A stretch of DNA of 64,000 bases from Vigna angularis (lineage: Eukaryota > Streptophyta > Magnoliopsida > Fabales > Fabaceae), in the NCBI RefSeq assembly GCF_016808095.1, contig NC_068973.1, positions 15,868,501 through 15,932,500 on the forward strand, read 5' to 3'. Positions 23,132 through 34,659 of this stretch are shown here, piece after piece; positions within the stretch are counted from its first letter, which is position 1, and each line of letters opens with the position of its first letter. Under the pieces are notes generated by a model. That model was not told where the DNA came from and did no database searches. It saw nothing but the letters and a program-made list of their open reading frames with translations. Made by a program: the position numbers and the translations under genes.

Positions 23132-25308
23132 ATGGCCATTGTTGACGTTGAGTCTTCGTTGGAGTCATCGGGCAGAGGCGACAGCGATGGCACGGCGGGT
23201 GGTGGTGACGCTCAACCTTCCTCTCCGAGCTCGGTGTCGTTGTCATATGTCGAGAGGTCCGACCCAGATGCAAATGTCTGGCTTGTGTCTTCTGTGAATA
23301 GTAGTGGAGATGGTTCGGGGCCGTAATCCCCCGAATTTGAAGGTAACATGTGTCTTTTCGGCATTCCTATTCACTTGTTAAAGGTGGGCATTCCTGTTGA
23401 TATTGTCCCTCTAGTGTCGGTCGCTGGCTTGCCAATCATATGGGGGTATGGCTTGGTGCCCCACGACGTGAGTCTTCACGTGTCTGATTATTACATGCGG
23501 AAACAAGTGGATGATCGACCAGTCATACATCGTCCGGGATATGGAGGACGTCCGATTGATAAGGGCGGGCGTGAGCCGTGAGAACGAGCGAGTGTTTCAT
23601 GGAAAGGAGTCGAGCCCCGACAACTTTTTCTTCATGTACGACAACTTCTTTAATCAGCTCTATGTCCGGGTACCTTTCACGTCCTTCCAATCGACCCTCT
23701 TTCGTGAGCTTAATTGTCGCCCCCGCGCAACTTCACCTAAATCTTAGGCTTCGGTCCAGGCATTCGGGGTGATGTGTTCGGCTGTGGGAGTGACCCCTTC
23801 TGTCCCCGTCATTTTACACTACTTTGACGTCCGTCCCCTTCCTAAGGGCAGTTGGGTTTCTTTGACGTCCGTCAAGGATATGTGCCTTTTTAGGTCGTTT
23901 TCTGACTCATACAAGAATTTAAAGGACCAATATTTCAAGGTCATTATCAATGAATCGGGTCGTGGTGAGTTACAAGGTGAGGTCGGGCTCCCTCTGTTCC
24001 CCTTTTAATGGACGAGGGATCTGAAGAAAATAAAGGCTTATCCGGTCGGTGTTTTGGACCCAAATGAATTAGAAGCTGTTAGAACCATCAACGCCTCCCC
24101 CTTCGCCTCTCTGCCCGCAGCCTTATCGATTGCCTTTGTCATGAGGATTGTGACCAAATGGTGTTCGGTATGCTATTTTTTATTCGGTTTATCTTTTAGT
24201 AAGTTGATGTTAACTTAGCTAAATTTTTGCTTCTTTACTAGATATCATGTCTGCTCCACCTCCTCGCCAATCCAACTTCATGTCTTCAAGGAGGGAGACC
24301 GGAGGCGGCGCTTCCGTTAGCCGCGAGCAAGTTCCGCCACCCCATAGCCGTCCGGCGTCAATCAACCGTCCTCCTCCCATCATGCCGGTTGGAGTGAATG
24401 TTGCCATTCTTGTCCTGAGGGCTGCTCCTGGCGACGCTGTCCCGACCCCTCAGAATCCTCCCATTATTCATGTGGAGCCATCCTTAGAGGTGGCCGGCAC
24501 TTCTGCTCAACCTCTTCAGAGAAAGAGGAAGGCTCACAAGGAGGGTGACAAGTCCGCCTCCAAGAAGAATCGAAGGGAGGGGAGCGTTCCTCAGCCCCTT
24601 CCCCACGGGGTTTTTAGCCCGGAGTTCAGCATTAGTCACAAGACCACTTTCCATATGAGCTCTACGCACCGGTCGTTGATCAAGCCCCTTTCTGAATCTG
24701 AGCTAACAAACGCCATGTTAAAAATGTCCACTCGGGCAGCTTTGTTGGCTTGGTATCTTAGGGAGTTTGCTGACCACAGAGGGGTTGAGCACATCCAAGC
24801 CGAGATGGCTGCAGAAAAGAAAGTTTTTGTTAACCTTTTAGCAGAGGTGAAAGCGCTGCGATAGTCGGCCGATACAGGAGAACAACTGAGGAATGCCCGG
24901 GCGGCTAGCGATTGCCTGGCCAAGGAGTGTAGGCAGCTGAGGTTGACGGCTAATCAGCAAAAGGAGGTTGAGAAGGGGCTTCACGAGAAAAATCAAATGT
25001 TAACGTATGAATTGTCGCAGGCGAAGGAAAAAATTGTCAAGCTGAATGTAAGCATCATATTCGAGCACGAAGAAGGTTTCTATAAGGCCCTGCAACAAGT
25101 GTCCGTTTTGGTGGGTGTCCGTGATCCGTATGTCGTCGGCTTTGATATTGAAAAAGATGTGTTTGATAGGATTTTGGTTCATCTAGACGATTTGGCCGCA
25201 AGGGGAAACCCTCCTAGGCTGGAAGAGCCCCCTACTGCGGAGGAGTCCAAGGGTGCCGAAATTGTCGTTGAGGTTGTGGCCGACAAAGAGGATGAGGACG
25301 AGCATTAG
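23132..25308 (+). pseudogene. antisense extra ORF of the Tat element
   Basis: Runs opposite to gag-pol, between integrase and the 3' LTR. From ATG 23132 (MAIVDVESSLESSGRG) broken frames continue through 23348-23581, 23511-23747 and 23769-24167. They read like the 'putative gypsy type transposon' domain, with FFFMYDNFFNQLYVRVPF and PLPKGSWVSL. A likely intron, GTATGC...TTTACTAG at 24168-24241, separates this from a second exon (24242-25308). The second exon has a proline-rich part, a basic KRKAHKEGDKSASKKNRR stretch and a long coiled coil (about 24720-25090). The exon phases do not match exactly, so a boundary or an indel is uncertain. Stops occur near 23325, 24006 and 24862. Its function in Tat elements is unknown; an own promoter inside the element is implied. 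Confidence 0.75.
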
Positions 25309-25609
25309 AATGAGTTGATATTTTGTTAATATTTTTAAAGGCATTTTGCGATGTGTGGCCGGTTGGTAAACATTCGTTGTGTAATGTTTACCTTACCAGT
25401 CGGCCATCATACTTTTGTATACCCCACATTTCTCAAGTAATATGACTTTTTCCCTTTTTTGCATTCCACTTTATTCTTTTCATTTTTTGCGTTAACAAAC
25501 TCGGGCTTTCCACGTCGCCTTTCGTTCTTAGCGTTTGTTTGTGTCGCTCAATTAACCGAAATCGTTGTAAACTTCTAATTTAGTCGGCAAGCATGAAAAA
25601 ATTTGCCTT

Positions 25610-26050
25610 TCGATGCTCGACTGAGTTGACAGGGTATTCGTTCATCAACTTGGACTGAGGCGCTCCGAGCGGTAGGGGTTCGCTGAAGGAACTCGTCGTT
25701 CACCACCCGGCCAAGGTTATAGGGTACTTCGTTCATCAACTTGGACTTTGGGACGGTTCGAGCAGTAGGGGTTCGCTGAAGGAACTCGTCGTTCACCATC
25801 CGACCAAGTTGGCAGGGTACTCCGTTCATCAACTTGGACTTTGGGACGGTCTAGGCGATAGGGGTTTGCTGAAGGAACTCGTCATTCACCACCCGGCCAA
25901 GTTGACAGGATATTCCTCTATGGGGCAATCCGTTCATCAACTTGGATTTTGAGACTATCTGGGCGGCAGGGGTTCGCTGAAGGAACTCGCCATTTGCCAT
26001 CCGGCCAAGTTGACAGGGTGCCCCATGGACTAATTCGTTCCTCAACTTGG
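25610..26050 (-). repeat. about 100-bp tandem array in the Tat 3' region
   Basis: At least four units begin with CGTTCATCAACTTGGA at 25639, 25730, 25823 and 25931, with a partial at 26036. Periods are 91, 93, 108 and 105 bp. Each unit also holds GTAGGGGTTCGCTGAAGGAACTCG and a CCAAGTTGACAGGGT-like end. Such arrays next to the 3' LTR are known in Tat elements and can seed satellite DNA. The minus-strand frames across it (25575-26045) are repeat translations, not genes. Confidence 0.88.
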
Positions 26051-26151
26051 GCTAACGCTAATTGGATCCGCGTTATGAAAGTCTAAGAAGTGTATGGAAT
26101 CCCCTGTTATTGCATTAATTTTGGCAAAATGAGACGTACAATAAAAGTGAC

Positions 26152-27400
26152 TTAACTAAAGTAAAATTTTAGGTGTGAGGCGTTCCATGTGTTGGGAATC
26201 AGGCGCCCGTCCAAGTTGGTAAGGCGGTAGGCTCCGTTGCCAAGAGCTTCCGTCACTTTAAAGGGCCCTTCCCACTTGACCGCTAACTTTCCGTGGGAGG
26301 CCGTGCGGCGTGCTTCACCAGTTTTCCTCCATACCAGGTCTCCTTCTTGAAAACTTCTAGACTGGACCTTAGTGTTGTACCGTCTCTCCACCATCCGTTT
26401 GCACGTTTCCGCCCTTAGCGCCGCCCGACCTCTCTGCTCCTCCAAGGTATCTAACTCCACCCTCAGATCAGCATCGTTCAGATGAATATCTTCGATCTGC
26501 ATCCGCAGGGAGGGTTTTCCTAGCTCGACCAGCAACATGGCGTCGGTCCCATACGTCAAGTTGAAAGTGGTCTCCTCGGTTGTTCCGTGTGGGGTGAATT
26601 TATAAGCCCATAGGACCTCTCGGAGTTCATCTACCCATGCTCCTTTTTCGTCGCCCAACCGTTTCTTCAGTTCAGCTACTATTGTCTTGTTCATGGCCTC
26701 CACTTGGTCATTTGTTTGAGGATGCTCCACGGAACTGGTCACGTGTTTGATCCCCAATCCCTTGTAGAACTCGCCCAGCTTCCTGTTAATGAATTGTTGC
26801 CAATTGTTCGTGACCATCATCCGGGGGAGCCCGAACCGATATACTAACCTCACACAAAATTTATGTACTTACGCCGTCGTAATGGTTGTGAGGGCTTCGG
26901 CCTCAACCGACTTGGTGAAGTAGTCGACCACAACGAGGAGGAACTTCTTCTAAGCCCTACCAGGGGGAAATGGGCCGACGACATCCATTCCCCATTGGGC
27001 AAATGGCCATGGGGGCAAGAGTGTGTGCAGGTCGTGCGGCGGTTCGTGGGTGCCGTTGGTGTGGGCTTGGCAACTAACGCACTTCTAGACAAATAGCTTA
27101 ATATCTTCCTCCATGGACGGTCAGTAGTATCCGGCACGGAGCACCCGAGCTTTCAAGGTCCGGCGGCCGGTGTGGAATCCGCATATTCCGTTGTGGAGCT
27201 CGTCCATTACGTACTGGGCTTCAGTGTTGGAAAGACATTTGAGGAAGGGGTGGAGAATCCTCTTCGGTACAAGTCGTTCCCCACCACAACGTAGCAAGAA
27301 ACCTTCTTGGTGTCGGTTTGGCGGAGAGGTTGGCCAGCGTCTTGCTGATCCATCAGTCTTCAAATTTTCGCCCTCCAATCCTCAGCTCTATTCGCCATTA
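26152..27400 (-). pseudogene. integrase region of the Tat element
   Basis: The zinc-binding part, DELHNGICGFHTGRR...LRAGYY, is at about 27121-27230. The catalytic core follows at about 26850-27060, in a frame broken by stops near 27118, 26950 and 26869. The C-terminal part is an open frame at 26152-26853. The second catalytic Asp is lost: VTNNWQQF stands where the family has an Asp-Asn pair. The Glu (QVEAMNKT) remains. The tail GNGAYRLTNLDGRLIPNTWN is the usual Tat integrase C-terminus. A dead enzyme. Confidence 0.88.
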
Positions 27401-27539
27401 CGGTAAGGCACTCCACCGACGATTGTAGCAACACTTGGCGGATGATTGTGGTTAATTGTCCTTTCTTTTTACCGGAGCTTAGTTTCGATAGCATGTCCGC
27501 TTGGGAATTCTCTTCGTGGGGGATGTGTCGGATTTCGAT

Positions 27540-27854
27540 TTAGTCAAACTCTTTGGTCAGGGTTACGGCCTTGTGGAAGTACCGGAGGAGTTGGTCTTCC
27601 TTAACTTGGAATTCCTCGTTCATCTGCTCGACCACCAATTGGGAGTCTGTCCGACAAAGGACCCTCCAGGCTCCCATGTCCCTCGCCAGCTCTAGTACCG
27701 CCACTAGGGCTTCATACTTTGCTTGATTGTTGGAAGTCCTAAATTTGAACACTAAAGAGTGTTCCAGTAGGAAGCCATTCGGGCCTTCCAACATTATACC
27801 TGCATCGCTCATTGATCGTCCTGATGCTCCATCAACATATAAACTTCCACTCAT
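27540..27854 (-). pseudogene. second (archaeal-type) RNase H of the Tat element
   Basis: A 104-codon frame reads LYVDGASG...AGIMLEGPNG...NNQAKYEAL...RTDSQLVVEQMNEEF. It has the Asp-Glu-Asp pattern of the additional archaeal-type RNase H that marks the Tat lineage. It lies between the ordinary RNase H and integrase, as expected. This part is better preserved than its neighbours. Confidence 0.88.
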
Positions 27855-27905
27855 CGTTGGCCACCATGGGTAGCTCTGCTGCGAAATCGGCTAAGTGTTG
27901 ACCCT

Positions 27906-28721
27906 TTACCGACCCCTAGGTTCATATCGCAAACCGAACTCGGACAGCTCGACCGCCCAACCCACAATTCTCCCTGCCAAGTCTGGCTTTCTCAAGATCT
28001 TGGAAATTGGGTGATCCGTTCGGACCACGACCTGGTAGCTTTGGAAATATGGTCGAAGTCTTCTAGATTCGTTGAGTAGAGCTAGAGCTACCTTCTCCAC
28101 CTGTTGGTACCGTGTTTCGGTATCCTGAAGGGTTCGATTTACGAAGTACACGAGCTTTGGATCGGGTTTTTCTTGCAATAGAATAGTGCTAACGGTCGTT
28201 TCTGAAACTCACTACTAGACTTGCTGATCTTTCCCCGGTGTCAGCCGATTCATGACCAGTGGGTTCATCAGGATTGTTTTGACATCATGGAACACATTTT
28301 TGTAGTCGGCGTCCCATTTGTCCGCAGATCCTTTCTTCAACCTCCTCAAGACAAGGCGGACGCACTCAGCCAGCTTTGGGATGAACCGTGACAGAGCAGT
28401 GAGACGTCCAACCAGCCTTTGGACCTTCTTCAGTGTGTTCGGACTTTGCATCTCCAGGACGGCAGCACACTTGTCCGGGTTGGCTTCGACGCCTCTAACA
28501 GTGAGCATGAATCCAAGAAACTTTCCCACCGCCACTCCAAAAGTGCACTTAGCAGGATTCAACTTCATTCTGTACCGCCTGACCTGCTTGAAGACCTCCT
28601 CTAGGTCTTTCAGGTGTTGGAGTTCGTCAACCGACCGGGCCACCATGTCATCTATGTACACATCCATGCACCGACCGATTTAATCTATGGAAATTATGTC
28701 CATCAGGTGTTGATAGGTGGT
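27906..28721 (-). pseudogene. RT C-terminal half and RNase H of the Tat element
   Basis: Reading leftwards from the solo LTR insertion, the frame resumes with TYQHLMD and reaches the RT active-site motif YIDD (about 28640-28655), after a stop at about 28680. RT continues with LNPAKCTFGVAVGKFLGFM to 28215. After a short break, RNase H follows at 27906-28178 (LVYFVNRTLQDTETRYQQVEK, VVVRTDHPISKIL). Confidence 0.88.
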
Positions 28722-28726
28722 TCCGG

Positions 28727-31606
28727 TGTAAGGACCGGCATTTTAGGAATGGTGGGGACATGGTGGTTACCCACCTTTTTCATTATTGGGGTACAATTAT
28801 TGGAGGTGCTGATTGCAGGGAGCTTAGCAAGGTGGGGGGGAGGTTTTCATTATTGGCATGTGAGAGGGAGAGAGAGAGCAGCAGAGGGAGGGAACTCTTC
28901 TCCCGTTTCCAGCCGTTCAAAGAGCCCCCAAGGAAGCAATACCAACTTCAGAAATATGCTGAGGAGGATCTGGGGTTGGGCTTCTTGTGAGAGTGAAGTT
29001 GTTGCAGCAAAATCTGGGAGAAGAAGTGGAGAAATATTGAAGAAGCAAGGAGATCTTGATCTGCTCATCTGGAGGAAGATAGATCCTTAATTTTACAAAG
29101 AAAGTCTTCAAGAGGTAAGGGGAGTTTGATTTATTTCATTGATTGTTGAGATATTTTGAATTGCTGCAAATTTGGGCAAAAGCTAGATAAAAAGGGGGTT
29201 TCTGGGTTTTTTGGAGATTTTGCAGAATTTCTGCAGAACGCGCGTACGTCCAATTTTGGTGAGTTGAAATTGGACGTTCGTTCCAACAGTGCTCGACCAA
29301 ATAGTGATCGTCCAATTTCTGAACGTTCGGTAATTATTCTGAGCGTCCGCCCGAATCAGCCAACTTAGAACGTTCGTCCATTTGGTGCTCGATCGGTTAT
29401 TGTCGGCCAAAATATCTTGAACGTTCGGTTTATCTCGAACATTCGGTCCTAAGAATTGGTAGTTTCAATTTAACGTTCGGTTTCGTATTAGGTGAGCGTT
29501 AGCGTTCGTCCTCATTGTGAGAGTAGCGTTCGATCTTAGCAGATTGATGATTTTGAGCGTTCGTATTAGTGGCGTTCGGTTTTTGATGTTATTTGTCCTC
29601 AGGTAACGAGCGCCCATAAGTAACTTGTGAATTTGATGGTAAATGTTCTCAGGTGTTCTCAGGTGCTGAGCGTCCATAGGTAGTAGCGAGCGTTAATGCT
29701 AGTGGCGTTCGGTTTTGATGTTATTGTTCTCAGGGAGCGAGCGTCATTAGGTAACTTTTGATATTGATGATAGTTGTTCTCACGTATCTAGTGTCCGGTC
29801 TTAAATTGGTATCCTGAGGTTTAATTGGAATGCGTTCGGTCTTTCCTTGGTGTTCTTAGGTTGGGATCTTAAGCGGTCGGTCTTGGTGTATTAGTGGTTG
29901 TAGCGTTCGACCTCCACCTGACATTCTTAGGTTTGAATCATGAATGTTCGGTTCTGATGTATTAGTGTACGTTCGGTCTTGATACCTCTTAGTGACTGTT
30001 AGCGTTCGATCTTGATGATATTTATTCTAAGTTAGTGATCGTTCTTAACGAACGTCCAGTCTCGATGATGCTGGTCGTCAGATAGTGTTCGACATGGGCA
30101 GCGTTCGGTCTTGATGAGGTTTGAACTTTGAACGTTCGTCCAAATAGTGAGGTGTTAATGCTCAATCTTCACGTTCGTTCATATAGCGTTCGGTCTAATA
30201 ACTTTTGGGGTTTTAGTGTTGAGCCTAAGAGATCGATCTTAACGTTCGTTTGTGTAGTATCCTTGTTAGCATGGTGTTCAGTTTTAGCGTTCGTCCGACT
30301 AGTGTTTAGTTGATTATGGTGTTCAGTTTTGATCGTTCGGCCTAGGATGGTTTGATCTGACAGTGTTCGGCTGAGTTTTAGCGTTCGACTCAGTACATGA
30401 TCTCTAGCGTTCGTCCAAATAGTATTCAACCAATTAGCGTTCTTCAGTTAGCGTTCGATAGATAGCGTTCGGTCAGATGTCGTTCGTTCAAATAGTGATC
30501 AGTATAGAACGTTCGACTAAATTGGGTTAGATCTCATAGCGTCCGTCCAGGTAACGTTCGGTAAGTAGCGTTCGGTCATTAGTGTTGTCCTGTAGCATTC
30601 GTCCAGTAGCGTTGTCAGTAGCGTTCGGCCATTAGCGTTCGTCCTGTAGCGTTCGTTCAGTTGATTTCGGTGAATAGTACTTGTTCAAATGTATTCTACG
30701 AACAAAGTTAGATTTTGAATTTGAATGGAATTATGTGTATAAAGGTTGGAATATATGCTGTAATGTGATATGTGTGAATGCATGAGATGTGATAATAAAT
30801 GTAATGAATGCATTTCATGATGTTGATATTTGCTCATGATATGAGTATTGTGGAGAGGTTTTGTAATTGTATAATGTGAATTGAGGAATATGAGTATGGT
30901 ATGAATCTCATGGAGAGATTCTGAAATGTTATGGTATTAGTGTATATGTTGATGTTGAGGGTTCCGTAGTTGGAGGTTATCCTGATACTCTAATAATTCA
31001 TCCAGTCTCAAGTAGAGAAGGATGAATTATGTGGTGAGAGGAGCAGGAGGTCCTGGTCTATGTGCCGGCTTTGGACATGGTGAGGGGACTAACCTTGTGA
31101 ATGGTATGGAGTAATTTGGAAGCATATTTATAAGAAAAATTTGAAGTCATCACAAGTGAATAACCTCCCGTGACCGCTCATCAGCGTATCATCCGGATGA
31201 GTGTCTATTAGGAATTGTGGTAGGATGGTATATGAGGATGTCTGACATAAATATTTATAATGTTTATATCATAGCAATTATGCATGTTTTATAAATAATG
31301 TATTGCATGTTAGCTCACCCTTACTTGTTTGTGCATGTATCGGAAAAACCATATTTTTGCGATGATCATATAACGTATTTGTTATACGGGAGCAGATGAA
31401 GAATCGTCACGTGATCCTGTGCAGATGAAAGAAGAGATGGAGGAATAAATTAGAAAGATTCAATGTTATATATATATGCAGTTAAATCTGAGCATAAAAT
31501 ATATGTATAGAGTTAAGAGTGAGATTTTGAAGTGTTATCGTAAATGTATTATTATTATATTTTTTTAAATTTTGGATTTTAGAGGGTGAATTTTTGGGAT
31601 GTTACA
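28727..31606 (-). mobile_element. solo LTR inserted in the Tat RT
   Basis: 2880 bp with TGTAA...TTACA ends and the 5-bp duplication TCCGG (28722-28726 and 31607-31611). It cuts the Tat RT between the ENAG and TTYQ codons. On the minus strand it starts TGTAACATCC, like the LTR at 38611 and close to that at 42563. A block at about 31000-31110 is alignable by eye with 39165-39330 and 43085-43225, so the three are one LTR superfamily. No internal retrotransposon sequence remains, as after LTR-LTR recombination. It holds a dense CGTTCG word array (29274-30660). Short open frames are not coding. Confidence 0.88.
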
Positions 31607-31611
31607 TCCGG

Positions 31612-32870
31612 CATTCTCTAAACCGAAGGCATGACTTCGTAGCAGAAGTTAGCCTTGTCGGTGATAAACGCGGTCTTCTCCCAGTCGGGTGCGTACATAG
31701 GAATCTGGTTGTACCCAAAGTACGCGTCTAAGAAACTCAACATCTTGTGGTCGGACGCCCCGTCAACGAGGGCGTCAATATTGGGCAAGGGGTGAGAGTC
31801 CTTGGGACAAGCTTTGTTTAAATTCTTGTAGTCGGTGCACATACGCCATTTGTCGCTGGCTTTCTTGACCATGACCACATTGGCGAGCCAAGTGGTGTAT
31901 GTCACCTCCTTGACGAATCTGGCTTCCTTCAATTTGCTCACCTCTTCCTCTACCGCTCTCCTCTTCTCCTCCCCCATTCTCCTCTTGTTCTGGGCGACCG
32001 ATTGTGTTTCCCCCAACGGCTCCAGCCGGTCTTCGGTGTTTGTCCTTTGGTCGAGATCCGCCATGGCCACTTTCGATCGATTGATTTTTCTCTTGTTTGT
32101 CTGAGGATACATTTTCAGGCCGGCTGCATAGCAATCCCTTTTTGTTCTTTGGTCAGCCCGAACTGTGCAAATTTTCCCCTTACCGGACGGGTATTTCATG
32201 GTGAGGTGTGGGGTTGACACAATAGCCACGAAGGTGTTTAAGCACGGCCGCCCCAGGAGGACGTTATATGAAGATTTAACCTCTACCAATAGGAAGTGCA
32301 CCCGCTTCTCTTTGTCGTCTTGTCTAGCCCCCAGGCGAGTACGCAGGTCGACGTATCCCCTGGTGTCCACCCTTTCGCTTGCAAACCCCACTATCTGCTC
32401 ATTATATGGCACGATAACGATCAAATCATCCAAAATGTCCATCTGTTGGAATGTCTTCCAGTAGAGGATATTTACTAAACTTCCCTGGTCGACGAGCACT
32501 TTGCTTATGCTGTAGTGGGCTATCTCCGCGGTGATGACCATACGGTCGTCCTGCTCGGGTTGGGAGCGTGGAAGTCCTCGTCTGTAAAGGTAATGAGTAG
32601 CATGGTCTTTCTGGGTTTGTCCACTGTGTGGACGGAGCGCAACGCTCGGACGTGGCGTTTCTGGGCGGAGGAAGATGAGCCCCACTCGCAAAACCTCCCG
32701 AGATCGTGTTAATGTGCCCTCCTAACGGGCGGTCGTTACTTCTCTCGCGACTTCGGCTTCGCCGCCACTCAAATCGAGAACGGTCGTTTCGGCTATATCT
32801 TAGTCTTTCAAGTTCGTCCGACCTCTTAGGACTTTGTCTCCGTGGACTACGCGGTCGTTGCATCGGTGCC
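31612..32870 (-). pseudogene. protease and RT N-terminal half of the Tat element
   Basis: The frame 31618-32691 carries the protease region with LVDQGSLVNILYW (about 32440-32480), and a linker. RT follows from ARFVKEVTYTTWLANVVMVKK through RMCTDYKNLNKACPKDSHPLP to CYEVMPS. There a one-base loss (about 31640) shifts the frame just before the solo LTR. Upstream, 32426-32863 is an Arg/Ser-rich stretch (SRFEWRRSRSRERSND) in another frame, joined by a frameshift at about 32690. Confidence 0.88.
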
Positions 32871-33039
32871 TCAGTATGGTCAACTTTTACATACTTCTTC
32901 AGTTATCCCGTCCAGATCAACTCTTCAATCTTATCCTTTAGAGTCACACACTCTTCAGTGGTATGACCAAAATATTGGTGATAGAGGCAATGCTTGTTGC
33001 CATCTGCCCCCGCCGGCGCAAGGCGTCGTTTGGGCGCTT

Positions 33040-34109
33040 TAAGTAGTTCGATGTTTAAGGCTTCCTACAATATCCTGGCGCGGGGGGGTTCGGGAGGGTA
33101 TACTGATGAAATCTCGGCCCTCTAGGTGGCTCCCTTTGCTTGGCCCCTCCAAGCCTGTTTGACTGGTTGTCAAATTTCTTACCGTCCATCTTCTCACTCT
33201 GTGCCTCCTAACTTTCCTTCTTATAGGATAGCTTCATCTCTTCTACCCAGATCTCGTCAACCGCCCTTTCATGCAACTCCTCCATAGTCTTTGGGGCGTG
33301 CCGGCAGATACTATCTTTGAACGGCCCGGGCTTGAGGGCTGACAAGATGTACTGGAGGGTGAACTCAGAGTTAAGACCCCTCGCCCCCCAGACGAGTTTT
33401 GGTAGTGATTCGTGAACGCTTTCAGCGTTTCCTCTTTCCCTTGTTTAAGGTTTACCAAATTGAAAACGGTTGTGTCCTGGACACTGCTACTAGCGAACTA
33501 GTGGCTGAACATGCACCGCAAACCTTCAAAATTCTCGATAGAGGTTGGAGACAACGAGTTGAACAACTCCAATGCCTCCCCCTCTAGTGACAAGGAGAAT
33601 GCCCGACACTATATGGCGCCGCTTCCGGTTTGGAACACCATGGTGTTAGTGAAAGTCTTGATATGAGCCTCCAGGTCGGTCGTCCCATCGTAAACCTTGA
33701 ACTGAGGTGGGACAAACTGTTCGAAAATGTGTACGTCCATGATGGCTTAGACGAAGGCTAGGAGGACGGATGAACTCTCTGCCTTCACCACCAGTTGCTT
33801 GCTCATGGCGGCGCTCTCAGCCTGGTCAGCCTTAGCTTTACTCCCTTCGACCTCTGGCTCGGTCGGCTTCCACGTTGGATTCGGCATGCTGCTATGCTCG
33901 ATCTTGTCCTTCCCCGCTGCCTTGTCGTGCTCCCCTTCTGCCTTCTCCCTTGCTCCGGATCCGTTTTCCTTGGCTAGCCGAGCCGAGCACTCCGCTCGAA
34001 CGGTCGCCATTTCCGCCACGTGGCGCTACTGCATCTCCTTCAACTTCTGTTGCAGCATCTTGATCATTTCGATTAGGTCTTCTGCGCTCATGTTTCTTAT
34101 GGTTACCAT
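33040..34109 (-). pseudogene. gag of the Tat element
   Basis: Starts at ATG 34107-34109 just after the primer site. It continues through an E/K-rich segment (33747-34019) and the capsid region QFKVYDGTTDLEAHIKTF...MVFQTGSGAI (about 33600-33730). The LVNLKQGKEETLKAF motif is at about 33410-33460. Stops occur near 34030, 33745 and 33615, and frameshifts after 33410. The plus-strand frames here are shadows. Confidence 0.85.
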
Positions 34110-34148
34110 TGGGTATCAAGTCACTCGGCTCCACGATGGGCGCCAAAA

Positions 34149-34654
34149 TGTTTCGGTTGCGAGGTCGAGTCACTATCAAACACCTTCACAATTTGTCCTA
34201 GACCGTTCGGTTCCGCTCCCTGATCTTCAACACTTTGCAATCATCGTCTGGTCACACTCTAAAATGCCTCTCCTCCAAGTCTAGCAGGCGGGGACCTATC
34301 AAAGGTGCTCTAACACTCAAGTCGGAATACGGTCCGTACGGTGAATTCGGAGAAGTAATAAATGCACAATAAATATGAACCACATACCTCATACTTTTGA
34401 CCTGTATTTATAGTTTTTTCCATGGGCCTGGGATTAGCGAATCTTAATATCGGCCAATGGCTCTAATCTCATCTTACCTTAATCCCGTCATAAATCGCAG
34501 ATTATGACTGGTCGTCCGTCATAAGCTGTCTGGTTAAATCTTTCCATGACAATTCTTCGACAGTTCGGTCCATCGACTGGGGATGATGGAGATGAACCAT
34601 AGGTGGCGAGTCTGAATCATGATGGTCCGATGGCCGCCCGACCCATCCAGTACA
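34149..34654 (-). repeat. 5' LTR of the Tat element
   Basis: 506 bp, ends TGTACTGGATGGG...GAAACA on the minus strand. The primer site TGGCGCCCATCGTGGAGC lies 3 bases beyond it (34128-34145 minus). The right target duplication ATAAT is at 34655-34659. Confidence 0.93.
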
Positions 34655-34659
34655 ATAAT

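Larger units (their letters stand above)
22304..34654 (-). mobile_element. Tat-lineage Ty3/gypsy LTR element with nested solo LTR
   Basis: A structurally complete 12.35-kb element in minus orientation. LTRs are 34149-34654 (5') and 22304-22831 (3'), each TGTAC...AACA on the minus strand. It is flanked by the 5-bp duplication ATAAT (22299-22303 and 34655-34659). The primer site (34128-34145 minus) matches tRNA-Lys with about two mismatches. Domain order on the minus strand is gag, protease, RT, RNase H, a second archaeal-type RNase H, integrase, a tandem array, and an extra ORF in antisense. The double RNase H is diagnostic of the Tat lineage, and the antisense ORF is known from that lineage. 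LTRs differ by roughly 10% by eye, many differences being transitions, so the copy is old. All coding parts are broken. A 2880-bp solo LTR sits inside the RT. Confidence 0.94.

Noticed and set aside
25575..26045. Two minus-strand frames with repeated ELVHGAPCQLGR-like peptides
   Set aside because: They are translations of the 100-bp tandem array of the Tat element.
29465..30429. Several short frames in the solo LTR
   Set aside because: Translations of the CGTTCG word array.
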